Part shown: in pieces, positions 1 through 11,646 of the stretch | How positions within the stretch are numbered: position 1 is the first letter of the stretch | Layout of the letters: each line of letters starts with the position of its first letter | Assembly: GCF_000003605.2 (NCBI RefSeq) | Contig: NW_003119459.1 | Location: 64,608-90,601, forward strand | From: Saccoglossus kowalevskii | Lineage: Eukaryota > Hemichordata > Enteropneusta > Harrimaniidae | Direction: 5' to 3' | DNA length: 25,994 nt | Program-made: the position numbers and the translations under genes | Notes under the pieces: model-generated | What the model was told of the DNA's origin: nothing | The model's database searches: none | The model's input: only the letters and a program-made list of their open reading frames with translations

Positions 1-164
1 AACTGAGAACAAGGCAGATTTTTGCCAAAACAACAAGAGAAGCACCAACCCAAAACGGGAAGGTTACAAAAAAGGTGCAGTGAAATAAAGTGTAATAACT
101 GACCATAAAAGGATGAAAAATCGAATACCAGGAGAGCGACGTGAAGGCGTGTGTATGCTCATTT

Positions 165-199
165 ACATACATACATACATACATACAGACATACAGACA
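165..199. repeat. (ACAT)n microsatellite
   Basis: About six tandem copies of ACAT run into two interrupted ACAGAC copies. The tract lies 14 bases before a GC-rich hairpin. The pairing of a short tetranucleotide tract with a stable stem-loop resembles the end of a dispersed repeat rather than an isolated microsatellite, but only one copy is visible in this window. Confidence 0.9.
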
Positions 200-212
200 G
201 GGTAACTGCATA

Positions 213-243
213 GACTCCCTTTTGTGCTTCGCACACGGGAGTC
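213..243. repeat. GC-rich stem-loop beside the microsatellite
   Basis: GACTCCC (213-219) pairs with GGGAGTC (237-243). After a small bulge, TGTGC (223-227) pairs with GCACA (231-235) around a TTC loop. Twelve base pairs with high G+C stand out in an AT-rich setting. It could be the end structure of a mobile element or repeat family. No T-run follows it, so it does not look like a terminator. Confidence 0.6.
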
Positions 244-2063
244 AAACAGCTCTTTGACAAGATAATTTCTAATCATTTAATCCATTAATCATGGACTCAA
301 AAAACATCGTAATGTAACTTTACCTATCTGTAATATTGTAATATCGTCACACATCCGTCACACAACCGGATGACTTCATTTTACGATAGTCTGCTAAATT
401 CTATGCGGGAATCCGGACATTATTTGTCATTTGGACATCGTGCAGATGCTAATCTTTAAGTATTTATCTTGTACTTATCAGTTAATTAAATACTTAAACT
501 AGAAATATCTTGTACTTCTTGTGGCTTTTTATTATTATTATTCTCGATTGTTGACGGTTATGTATGTTATTTCTCTGACTTCTTCCTATAAGACTTGTAC
601 TCAACAATCTATGATTGAGAGAACGTATGCACAAATGTTTCTAAATCAGTGCTATTGGGATTCAACGTCTGCCTCAGGTGGGGGTTCGGGTTACTCCGAC
701 GATGTGTTCATTGATATGTCGATCATTTTTTCGGACAGACAATGGCGTTCTTTGTGAGGCCATTCATTAGTATATCTACCCACATTGTTGTCATCTATAT
801 TCATCAAATACGCAAATATGCTAAACATGTTAAAAAAATTCATGTCTTTCTTAATTCACGCAATAAAATCGCGCATGGTGATCTTAAGTCGGATTATAGA
901 CGGAAGTAATGAAAAACGAGCAGGAAGTAGACGGTACGATATTCAGTTGCACCGTGTTTACATTTGCGTTGATGTATAGGGCGTACTATTTATATATATA
1001 CCTGTGAGCATTGCGGAGTTGTGCAATGTCTTTGGAATCGCAATTGAGAGAATCCGGTAATGTTGCACCCAGGATTTATGATAGTTCGCTTCAGTTCAAT
1101 TTTTTCACTAAAATCACTAAATCAAATGTCAATTTTTTGAAATAAAATATATGAAAGTACAGAAATCCAGTCATATTAAAAATAGTAGGTAACATGAAAT
1201 TGAGACAGAACCCAAGGTATGTAGAAACAAATGAAAAAATGTTCCCCGACAAAATGTCCGGTTTGAATTTCTCATTGGGAGGGAGTTCCCTCACCCGCTC
1301 TGTGCTACAATGACGCAATCGCATAATAAAATATATAGAAAAAGCCATATAATCTGTATTTTGGTCGGAAGCTCCTTAAGGTAAATCTAAAAAGCCCATA
1401 AACATCTCTTATGACATTGTCTCCCCGTTTCAATCTAGATTTAATTAGCTACACGCACAAGTGTGAACACATGGACTGGGACTTCATATTCCCCACGTTA
1501 TTATATTTTGACGTGTACAGCACACCTTGTGCAACTTAATAAAAGTAAGGCGTCTTTACGCGTATTGACCCACCTCATTGTATTCTCCCCACGCGCAATA
1601 ATTATTTAAGTCGTACGGAGGGTGAATTTGATAATGTTATGATTTGATTAACCAAAACGAATGAAACCATTGAAGCAACAAGAAAGTCATTAAACGGACG
1701 TGAAATTATTGATAATTTGTAAATGTAACATATAGGTATTAATTAAAGAAATCCATTACTGAAATGCATCGGGCATTTAATACTGGCTGATTAAACGTAT
1801 TCGTTTGTATTGCATGAGCCCGTTAGAATATATATGCACAGATATGAATATCATGTGACTGAACTAGGATAGATAAATGTAGTTAGAAAAGTATTAACGT
1901 AACAGGATAGTATTTTTTCTAGGAAATCCTAGCGAAATGGCAATAAATGTAAATTGACGAATAGTGACCAAAACCTATTAAATTCATACAATTTTAGAAA
2001 GCATTTGACCTGATATTTTGGAAAATAATGCTCGGTGAGAAGCATTACAATGTTGCTGTTTGA
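244..2063. other. AT-rich stretch with no supported gene
   Basis: Open frames here (about 78 codons from 521, 64 from 785, and 85 on the minus strand ending near 1091) do not exceed chance for this base composition. Several begin only at GTG or TTG. A short (TTA)n run lies near 528-542. No splice-flanked exon, RNA gene or repeat was recognised. Confidence 0.6.
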
Positions 2064-2131
2064 TTTATCTGGGTTTTTAGAAAGTAACCTTCAAAGGTTA
2101 ATTTTAATTTTCTAAAAGGTCTTCAGATAAA
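2064..2131. repeat. 68-nt three-part stem-loop
   Basis: TTTATCTG (2064-2071) pairs perfectly with CAGATAAA (2124-2131). TTTTTAGAAA (2074-2083) pairs with TTTCTAAAAG (2109-2118), with one G-U pair. The tip TAACCTT (2085-2091) pairs with AAGGTTA (2094-2100). An asymmetric bulge of about 8 nt (2101-2108) lies on the 3' side. The length and 25 base pairs match an animal precursor miRNA, but the same shape is produced by a decayed palindromic MITE. Expression cannot be judged from sequence. Confidence 0.5.
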
Positions 2132-3787
2132 TGGTTGTGACGGCACAAAAACCATAAAGCAAACACAATCTGCTTATTACCATCAATTCTATCCTGGTAC
2201 CTTAAATAATAATAGTCCACCGAAAAAATAAATATCTAAATAAAAAGGAACACGTTATGCCAGATGTATAGTGGTCTTATTATACACCAGCATATGTACC
2301 ATAGTAGTTTACATTTTGTATGCATCAATTCAAATAGTAATAAATTATAATCCAGTGTATCCATAGAGTATATTTTGTCGATAAATAAAACGTCGATTTA
2401 GTAATTGTAGTTGACGGCCAAACAAAAATTGCAAAATTATACCAATATATACCATTATTGAGAATGGTTTTAGCCGTCTACATTTACAACACGTGACAAG
2501 TTCGTAAATATATACAGTACCCATAAATCAAATTAGGAAAATACAAGCATTGTATTTTTATTTATTGTAACGTGAGATTTTGGAACTTGAATACAAATTG
2601 ACGTGAGGTGGTGATATGTTAAAGCTAATATTTACGAGTGTGGCCCTAAGAAACTGGCACGACTGGCCATGTCTGACTAAAGATATTTTAACACTAAGTT
2701 GAAAAGGGAACATGTATTTAGCACGGCTCAAATTTCAACATGGAGATCGAACCACTAATGGTATTTCAATCAACGGATTGTCTGTGTCATTTTAAGTTAA
2801 CGCGGCCTTGTCGTGAACTTGATATAGGTAAATTGCGACGAAAACATGAATGGACGATACTGTGAACGCCTTGAACATTCTCGTCTTTCGAGTTATTACT
2901 GTGAAATTAACTATCAGCTGATTCATACAGTTATTTGAGCTTTTTTCGTAGCATGTTGACACTGTCTTTTATCTTTGCTTTAGCATGATGTTATTCCTGT
3001 CATATCACTTCGCAGTTATTTAGCCCGAATACTTCCGTCTTCGTAATCTTTTAATTACCACGCGTCTCAATTGTTTTTGTTCAATTTCCGAGGCCTGGAA
3101 AGCTGCTACCTTTAGTAGAGAATCGGATTTATTTCACTCAATCATTGACCGAAAGCTTTCTGATGATAGTTATATCGGACAAAATACAAAAAGTCTACCG
3201 TAACGATACTTCTATCGCTATAATTATGAGGTAAGATTACGATAAATTGTGGCCTGAACAATTGAACAGCGTGCGACTGAAAGCGTCACAGTCGCAGCGC
3301 CTCGTCGCGTTCGATATTGGTCTCGTATAAAACGCGTTTTAAAATAAAATGTTTGTTTACACGAAATGTTAATGCACGACAATTGTGACGTTTAAACGAA
3401 GCTGTAAGAAATATAATGTTATTATGACTCATTCACGATTATGTACCGAATAGAATATATAGGCATATAATAACAAATGTAACTAACGAGTTGCCATGCC
3501 AACATATCAACGTTTCAGTGATGTATACAGCAAGTTGTATCAGCATAGAACTACCATGGATACGTGAATCGACACATACGATTTGCATACTATCTTATTT
3601 ATTCTGTTTACTGCACCGATTACAAATGTTTCCTGGCCATAGCTATAATCACTCGGCAGTTATCACAAAAAAATACAGACAATGATGTGCAATTTTAAGT
3701 TTTATTCCGTCTCTGTCATTACTGTAAAGATATTCTTGGAACAGAGTACATATTCGCTTGTCGCTGTGTACTCTCTCTCTTTCTTAG
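2132..3787. other. Gene-free stretch with a small CpG-rich patch
   Basis: Mostly AT-rich and unremarkable. Positions about 3262-3345 are locally rich in CpG and are followed by TATAAAA at 3326-3332, which could be a chance TATA box. No ORF downstream supports a transcription unit. The 64-codon frame at 3491 is not convincing. Confidence 0.5.
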
Positions 3788-3997
3788 TCTTACTTCAATC
3801 AAGCAAGACTGGTGGAAATATTTAAATTGCTAAGTGGGCAACACGCATACGTCGACATCAACCCCCATTCACCCAGACAACCATTCACAAAATGCGAAAA
3901 GAGAATAATTCCAAACGAACGACTACCTGAAGCTAAAATATCACGTTTCTTTGTGTTACATGATTGGTATCCGGTTTCAAGCAAACACGGAGAATGA
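3788..3997 (+). CDS. Possible orphan exon, unknown product
   Basis: A pyrimidine tract (about 3770-3785, mainly CT repeats) ends in CTTAG at 3783-3787, which is a good match to a 3' splice site. The reading frame opens exactly after it: the only upstream stop is the TAG made by the acceptor itself (3785-3787). It then stays open for 69 codons to TGA at 3995-3997. The translation is hydrophilic and mixed in composition (it includes LVEIFKLLSGQHAYVDINPH near the start), with no motif that I recognise. An AATAAA lies at 4248-4253, but such hexamers are common in AT-rich DNA. A frame of this length can arise by chance, and no matching upstream exon was found. Confidence 0.15.
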   Translation, partial: SYFNQARLVEIFKLLSGQHAYVDINPHSPRQPFTKCEKRIIPNERLPEAKISRFFVLHDWYPVSSKHGE

Positions 3998-6900
3998 TAG
4001 GGTAGTTGTCAATTTCACAACATGGAATTTTGAAAGGAAATCATGCATATTTTCCCCAGTGTCCGATTCACGATGAAATGAGACATACCTAGCCTCCTAT
4101 TAGAAAATACGACTATGTCCGGCGTATTCATTCGTTAGTTTTTACAAAGTTCGCCAAAAGCGTGATGAAAAAAATAATGTCAACTGGATTCGAGTGGAAC
4201 CAACCTAAACACAACTACAAAAGACATCTTTCTTCTGTAACGTATTCAATAAAGGCGATAAACTGAATAGAGAAAGACACAAATGGTCACTTTTAGTTTC
4301 ACATTACACCAACACGCACACGTTCATTGTATTCGATTTTTAAATTAAAATCATACAGTTGAACAAATAATCACGTGTCCCTAAATAAAATGCCATTACT
4401 ATATCATTTTAATAGCATACCAACAGTGTATATTAATTAATAATAAGTCTGCCAGTAGAGCAATAACGTAGACAACGTACACGAATGGACCTTCCATCAA
4501 CCGAAGAAAATCGATACATTGCCCTTAAGATCGAATTGAATGCATCATGTCGCTTACAATTGTCAGTTTCACGAAACCGTTTACTGTGGTTGTATATCAT
4601 TGGTCATATCACGCAATAGAATGTGCATAATAGGGTGTAGATGGGGAAATAGTGTCTATATATCAAGCGATCTGCTTAATATCTTGGAACTCATATTTCA
4701 TTCGTTCATGACGTCATTGTCAATTGTCTTCATATCTCATTATTTACTACACATAGGCTGGCAATCTCAAAAGAAAATGTTATTTCTGGTATCAATTGAA
4801 TAAATCTAGTAATTTACGATTTTCATTACCCTTCGACGTAATTAATTCAAAAAAAAACATACATCATATTTATTGTATGTTATCGGTGCGCGCTGAAATG
4901 TGCGGAACAATTAATCACATGAACATTTAAATACCATTGACGCCACGGGAAAACAGCGACAACGAATTGACTTACATGTTGTATGTAGATAGTGAACGTC
5001 TTATCGTATTGACAGTAAACTATGCAGTGGAAATAAAGAGAATTATTTGTGGGTATACATCAGTGATAAAAAGTGCCAAACAAGGTGCCTTTTAAGAAAC
5101 GGTTAAACTATACACTTGATGTTGGTAGAAAATGAAGATTGGATCGTTCGATGCAATGGATACGTCAACTATTTGGGTGGAGATATGTTTTGGGGTTATG
5201 ATTGTCTATGGACAGAAACAGTGGAGATTAACGCGTGAAAAACATATTGAAAAATTGCACACTGTTGAATCAAATTGTAAACGAATAGAATCGAAGTCAA
5301 ACCAAAATTAAATTATATTTATATTTTTGTTTCGAATTGTAATATACGTTGCGAAGTCATGATGGCATCTATGGTTACCTAGTGAAAATTTTACTGATAT
5401 TCGACGTTCCAGCAATCGATGCATATAAATGTTGCTCGGTTAAACTGGCGGTGGTTGAGATAAAATCATTAACGTGATGTGTGCAATCATAGCATTACAA
5501 TTATAGATTATTGATTTACAATACCTGATGTACTATTGCTGTATAGTCTATATTCATATTCAAGTCAGTCGCATTTTATTGAGCAATCCCGCAACACAAG
5601 TACATACTCTATGTGAAGAGAACAGCTGAGCAAAAAACTGCATTTGACTATGATCTTTTCAAGTCTACAAGCCATGCAATAGAAAGGACCAAGAATAAAA
5701 CTGAACAAATTATGCACGGCAGAAAAACTCACTTGCAAGATGGCATCATACTTTTTCAATATCAAATCTTTTGCTGTTTGTGTCAAATCAAGCGGATGTC
5801 GCAAATGCTTACATCGTGGCATTTATAATTTCAAATTTACGTTTTGCGATTTGTCCCTTGAGATATTTATATACTGAAATATTCTTTGTTCAAACCCTAT
5901 TGAACGAACAGTTCTTTCTTGGAAAACATAAGCATACATATAAACATGATATGAGAGGACACCTCTAATGATTTCTAATGATTAGGTTCACAGGGTGCCG
6001 TAAGGTGATGATTATTAAACAGCTCTTCATCCAGGTGATAAAACAATCGTTCGAGTGTGGAAACATATATTTTGGGTTAAATCTCTATTATCGAATATGT
6101 AAGTAATAACTTAAACTAATTCAAACCTTCCACTAATTTATGACACAGATGACTCTCTTAGGAAATTATATGCCAAGTCTATTTCGATTCTGACTTGACC
6201 TATATGAATATTACGTGAAGTATGTATAGTAAAGGTTGTAGAAAGAAGATGTATGCCTTCCACCAATCGCATAGTGACAAACAACATTTTGCAATCTAGT
6301 GAGTTTAAAAAACTATCATTAAATTATCCCCTGTGCTGTTCTAGTTCAACTCTTCACAAATAATAAAACAACTTAACATAGTACATGTACTTGTAATAAG
6401 TCACTTCAATCGAATGAAGATAAGGAGATACAACAAAAGCAAAGCTTAAAATAAGAAGCTGTTACATGTCCTATACTATATGCTAATTGTTATCTGTATT
6501 TATGTGATAATTGTACTTACGTATTTGATGGTTGACTGTAACAACGTAACAATTTGGATCATTTGACAATTTCCTTTTTTGTCAGTTCACACAACATGAA
6601 TCAACAATATAACTGTACTAGTCTTTCGGAATTGTTTGTCTGTGGGTTGTTTCGTATTCTCTCCTCCACAAATCACGAATACGGTTACCGATTGGGTATG
6701 ATGTCATTACTAATTTTTATTGTCGTGCATTCTAAGAAACTTAGTTTAACCTGATATTAAAGTAATACTGATTTGACCATCTGTAGTGTATATATGTTTT
6801 CACATGTCTGCGTAAGATTATGTTTCAACGTCCCCTTAGTAACAAGGTTACTCATAGCCAGTATGAGACGGCCAATTCATTAACACGGTGTTTCACCATG

Positions 6901-8707
6901 CATTAAACTAGTTTCGTCATGTTTATTTTTTTCTGTTAGTGTTGATCCGTCGAATCAAAATGAGAAAAGATACTCTACTGCCCAAGGCAATTATCGAAAA
7001 GAAAACATTTCATACAAATGCTACTCAACATCTGGTAATTACATGTCACATGAAATGATTTTCGGCTATTTTAAAATTATTAGCTGTCATATGTACCGAC
7101 ACTCATAACGACATCGTTATTGTATAACTAGACGTAGTCGGGAATTTACGTCAATACGGATTTAGTTCAGGATTGGAAGAAGTAATTCAGTTGTATTATA
7201 TGATGTATGTTATTTTATTCTGCATATGTTGTAGTGGCTAATCGCAAAATTCATTCAATTCTGAGCAACTACTTTTACAAATTCTGAAATTATACTTCAA
7301 ATGCACAGATTTTTTCATACGTGTGTTATTGCAGATCTTGCACTCGGCAGATGACGTGCTTACACAATGATAAATGAGAGATCGACTTAGCCGTGGTTTG
7401 TTGGGTTCTTTGTCATACCGCTCGAGTTGACATCATTTTGTCAGAATGCCAGCTACTATAATGGGCCACCTGGCTATTTAACGCTGGGATACATCACCCC
7501 TGGATTATGGTTGTGGTGAGAAAATCGTAGATATTGTTTGTGTCACGCAGAAACCCACATGATGTAATAAACAGTCTGTTTATGAAGGCGGAGTAATTAA
7601 ACTTAGACAGGTGAGAGAGCAGTTGTGTAGTTTTAAATGAGGAAAACAAACTACTAAATATTTCAAATGAGTTATGCTGTACTATGTTTTAGTAAATTAA
7701 CTTCTTCTAATGCCAGCACACATTCAGAGTCACACTAGGATCTAATAAACTTAAGGTTTAAAAAAGACCATATAATATCATAGAAAAGTTAAATGTTGTA
7801 ATTGTCAATTTCATTAAGTGATATCTACAAATTGAATTGTTGATATATGTCCATGTTATCTACTTGAACATTCTCCTGTGGCGTCAAAATCAAGAGGTCT
7901 GATTCTTCATTTCGACACAATGTTTTCTCAATGAAAACTTTATTTAAGAAAGGCGCAATATTGACGAATGATTTCCCACACTAGGAGTGCGTCCATCTAG
8001 TAGCTGATTATTGTTATTTGAAGTTAGTAGCAGATGTTCGCACCAAACTACGGAAATTATAGCTTGAAGTTTCATGGGTTCGGTATTATTTACCTTGATT
8101 GTTGAAATGATCGCCCGGTGGTTATTACGTTCAGTATTTAATACTCTAGGGAATAATATAATTAGGATTTCATATTCCATTACGTCCTATTGTGTAAGTC
8201 ATAATCGACACACACCAACCTTATGGTAATGTGTAATCACGTAGTGAACATATTAAAGTTATCAAAGAGAACTGTAATATAAATGTAATTGCGTTGCTAT
8301 ATATATGTGGCGGTCACTCATCGCAGTAGGTACTGGACGAAATTAAAAAACAAAAACAACTTAGTGATAAAAAAAAGCTTTTTTATATAACATTATATAA
8401 AGGATATTAAAAATGACCTAAACATTAGATACAAGCACATATCAAGTTGATCTATGAACTCGTAGTGTTGCGAATATGACGTAGAGGGCAAAAACTAAAA
8501 TCACTCATGGAATGCACCAGTATCATTAATTCCGTATGTGTCAATCAATCAACCAAAGCATTGACGTAATACATTGTGGAGGTATTCATTAAGAAATGCG
8601 TTGATGAATAAATTTCATCTATAATGAGTATTGTTCAGTAAGCTTTGATTGTACTAAGGCATCTGTCAATCTACTGATTCAAGATGAAAACTTGATTATT
8701 TCCAACT
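3998..8707. other. AT-rich stretch with no supported gene
   Basis: No open frame above chance length on either strand and no recognised domain. Minor structure only: an 8-bp inverted repeat AACATACA / TGTATGTT (4856-4881), a 10-bp tandem duplication TCTAATGATT x2 (5964-5983), and a poly-purine/poly-pyrimidine palindrome followed by an AT hairpin at 8371-8401 (listed separately). Confidence 0.6.
8371..8401. repeat. Two abutting AT palindromes
   Basis: AAAAAAGCTTTTTT (8371-8384) is a perfect 14-bp palindrome. It overlaps TTTATATAA CA TTATATAAA (8382-8401), a perfect 9-bp inverted repeat with a two-base centre. Such sequence extrudes easily as a cruciform, but AT-rich DNA yields short palindromes by chance. 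Confidence 0.6.
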
Positions 8708-8790
8708 AACACTACCTCCTCAATCAACACTACCTCCTCCATCAACCCACTGGCCCCCACCCCATCTACCCACTGGCCTCCCACACAGAC
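8708..8790. repeat. C-rich short tandem repeat
   Basis: Two 18-bp units beginning AACACTACCTCCTC differ at one base (8708-8725 and 8726-8743). They pass into two further related copies containing CCCACTGGCC (8744-8766 and 8767-8786). The + strand is almost free of G here, giving a marked strand asymmetry against the background. Confidence 0.75.
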
Positions 8791-10582
8791 ACATTAGGTT
8801 GCGCTATACTTTGCATGTTTGTTTGTTTATACATCAGTTTGGATATGAATGATATATCATATAAGTTTGTGTAAATAAATCTAAAGAGCAGACTTTCACT
8901 AACATTTGTGTCTGTGTCTTGTTTGCCTGCGGAGATGTGAATATGCCGCTTGATTGCTTTCATATATTTTCAGTGCATTTCTGTAGTTTCCCGAGAGCGA
9001 AAATCTTAATAAAGCTACCAAGGAAGTTAAATATAGCACAGACGCAAACGCATAATATAATTGCTTCTGCAGTGTGAGAGTTATTTGCCGATGTACTTAG
9101 ATTTTGATATTGTGACGATGCCTCATATAGTCACGTGATTGCATTTACCTTGCACTGACTACAGTGATGAAAGTGGCAATTCGTATTTATTAATAAATAT
9201 TATTGAATTGATATTCTTGAACTAATTGCCAAATAATTAATGGCTATATTCTGGGTTAGTATGATTACATGAACAATCAGGAAACGGTATTTTTACTGAA
9301 CCAGATAAAATGCATTTTATTTAAACGTATAAAAAACAACTATAAATTACAAACCATGTTTACGTATACACAGTGGTATCACTTTTAAATACAGCATTTT
9401 ATTATACTTCGTCATGTTCCCTGTCTTTTATTATTAAGCAAATATTTCGTCCTAAAACATCACGTCTACATTTTAGCTGGGCAACACGTTCCGCAAAGCA
9501 CTGTAGTATGGATCGTAGATGGGTCAGTGCATATATACGTGTTTAATGTCAAAGGTTAAAAGTGCTCATTAATATAAGTAGGCCATCTTCTGGACAATTC
9601 AATTACGTTGTCGGTTCCGTTGACACATATCTCAACCCATTCATGTGTGGGTAACATTTAAATGAATGGTTTCATCACCAGTTTTCTCTTTTTTTGAAGA
9701 GATAAACCTCCATCATTGAAGTGCTTAATTCCGATGTATTAAATTTCTGTAATGACTCCATCGCCTCCTTTACCAGACATGTGAAGTGACTGTTCATCTA
9801 CCCTTTAAGAACAGGGACTTGGAAATATATTCATCGTGTTCAACCAGGAATGAAAGTGTGCCAATTGGCACGTTTCTCTGGTTCTCTTCGCGATTATAAC
9901 GTACACCGTAAGTAAGTGTAAAGGAACATTTCACTGTCGTGTGATTAAGCTAGCTGTACAGTCGTCACTGATAACGATAACGAATACAATGACAAACATC
10001 ATTTCAATAGAACACATGGAGTCACGAATATATACCAGTGAAGAATCGTTCTTTCACAAAGTATATCATCATGTATAGTGAATTTATTATTATTATAAAA
10101 CGAATGTGTTTGCCTCGGCACCAACTGATTGAACTAAGTTTCCTAGGAAACGACCTCAGACGCAACCGGAGTCACCAATATGAAATCGATTGTGATTTTG
10201 TACCCAGACCGTCTAGCCAAGTAATTGCTGAGGATATTTATCTGAATAGTCGCTAACAAAAGTAAAAGCAGATAAGCAGACATTTCGACAAATCACACGA
10301 TAAGACTATTTTATACGCAGAATAGGTAAGATAGAACTCATTTGAAACAAAATTATCTCATTTCAATACAAACATATATGGGATAAAAACACAATATTTC
10401 CTCACATTGGTCTAAATTCTAATTATGGATCAAATGTCGTTAAACACTGGTTAAAATGTCGAGACTTCACATAGTTACTAGGCACGGCTCACAATGAGAT
10501 GCAGCCTAGGAACATTTTGAGGGAAAATTGTTGTCATCAAGAAGAACACATTAGTGATTTGTTTATGTCAATTATCACGAGT
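8791..10582. other. AT-rich stretch with no supported gene
   Basis: No convincing coding frame. A perfect 16-bp AT palindrome TATTTATTAATAAATA lies at 9184-9199, and a perfect 14-bp palindrome GTGCCAATTGGCAC at 9858-9871. The 72-codon frame at 10038 has no motif and no supporting context. Confidence 0.55.
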
Positions 10583-11493
10583 TCACACATGGTTTGCGCA
10601 TATTTTACGCACTCCCGCATTGGCACGACGAATTCGGAAGTGAGCTGTTCGTGAACTATTCGTGGCAGTTTGTGACAGTCGTGGCACGGCGCGAACTGCC
10701 ACGCACTCATTCTCCTTCCCAGAGTTCTTTGCGGTTAGATCACCAAAAGTATCTCTGCCACCACATACCGCCATTTTGTGGTGAAACACCACAAGACTTT
10801 TACTACGCGTATCATTTGCGTATTTCTGTTATTAGAGTGTTCTCGTGTTGATTTATTCCTACTGGAAAACAAGTTTTAAAATATTTTATCGATTGCTGAT
10901 AACGATTTTTTCGTAAATGCACTGTCAAGGATGAAATAGTTATAATTTAGAAAAGAAAATAATTTCATCGCGGAATAACGGTTACTAAAGTGTTACTCGG
11001 TTCATCAAACTGACCGTCCTGTCAATTGCCAAACAAAGGAATATAAAGAAACGATTGCACTTAGGGGTATTTACGGCTAAATCGTTCTACTGTCACACCG
11101 TTTATGCTACAGAAAGAAGAAAAAAAGCTTCTAACTTTGAAAACGGCCAGTATATGCAAACAACGCGTACACATTCGTCGGGTTCGAAAATCGAACACCT
11201 GCATGGCAATGTTTTGGTGAGCGTCTTTGAAAGTAGTACCACTGTGACGCATCGACCAATCAACGACAAGCATAAGATCGCGTGGTGGCAGAGATATATT
11301 CGTAATAGAACTCTGCCTGGGAGATTGCCACGCACTGGCACGCATCCTCCCGCATCGTCCCAACGAGTTCACGAACAGTTGGCGCATAGTTCACGTGAGC
11401 AAAATTTCGAACATTTCAAAATTCTATCCCGAAATGGTGCGCAGTCACGACGGGTTTACGCACAATTCACGCCAGTTTACGACTGGTTTGCGT
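10583..11493. mobile_element. Putative foldback-like element with sub-repeated arms
   Basis: The two ends of this block share inverted matches: CTGTTCGTGAACT (10645-10657) with AGTTCACGAACAG (11366-11378), 13 of 13, and TATCTCTGCCACCAC (10750-10764) with its complement at 11282-11296, 15 of 15. AGAGTTCT (10731-10738) is inverted at 11307-11314. Between the matches the arms differ by indels. Both arms also contain 10-bp sub-repeats, for example GTTTACGCAC, AATTCACGCC, AGTTTACGAC and TGGTTTGCGT back to back at 11454-11493, and TTGCCACGCA, CTGGCACGCA and TCCTCCCGCA at 11325-11354. Inverted arms made of short sub-repeats are typical of foldback-type elements. The centre (about 10,860-11,050) is AT-rich and non-coding. 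A 146-codon frame covering 11055-11495 has no recognisable domain and is best explained by fewer stops in G+C-richer DNA. Exact ends and a target-site duplication were not resolved. Confidence 0.45.
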
Positions 11494-11646
11494 AAGAGGC
11501 AAAGCGACGATTACATTACAAGATGATGGTGAATTCAGTCATATATATGTCACTACATGGACTATGTCTGTACCAGGGACGATTCTGAAGAGAAGAGAGT
11601 AAGGGGATTATGTCTGTAAGCAGCAAATTATATGCTCGTTTTTTCA

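Noticed and set aside
11182-11196. GTTCGA AAA TCGAAC short hairpin with a B-box-like word
   Set aside because: The stem is only six pairs and no D-arm lies upstream. It is probably incidental to the repeat block.
11055-11495. 146-codon open frame on the plus strand
   Set aside because: It begins at ATT, has no recognisable domain, overlaps two minus-strand open frames and lies in G+C-richer repeat sequence where stops are rarer. Its last third is made of the 10-bp sub-repeats.
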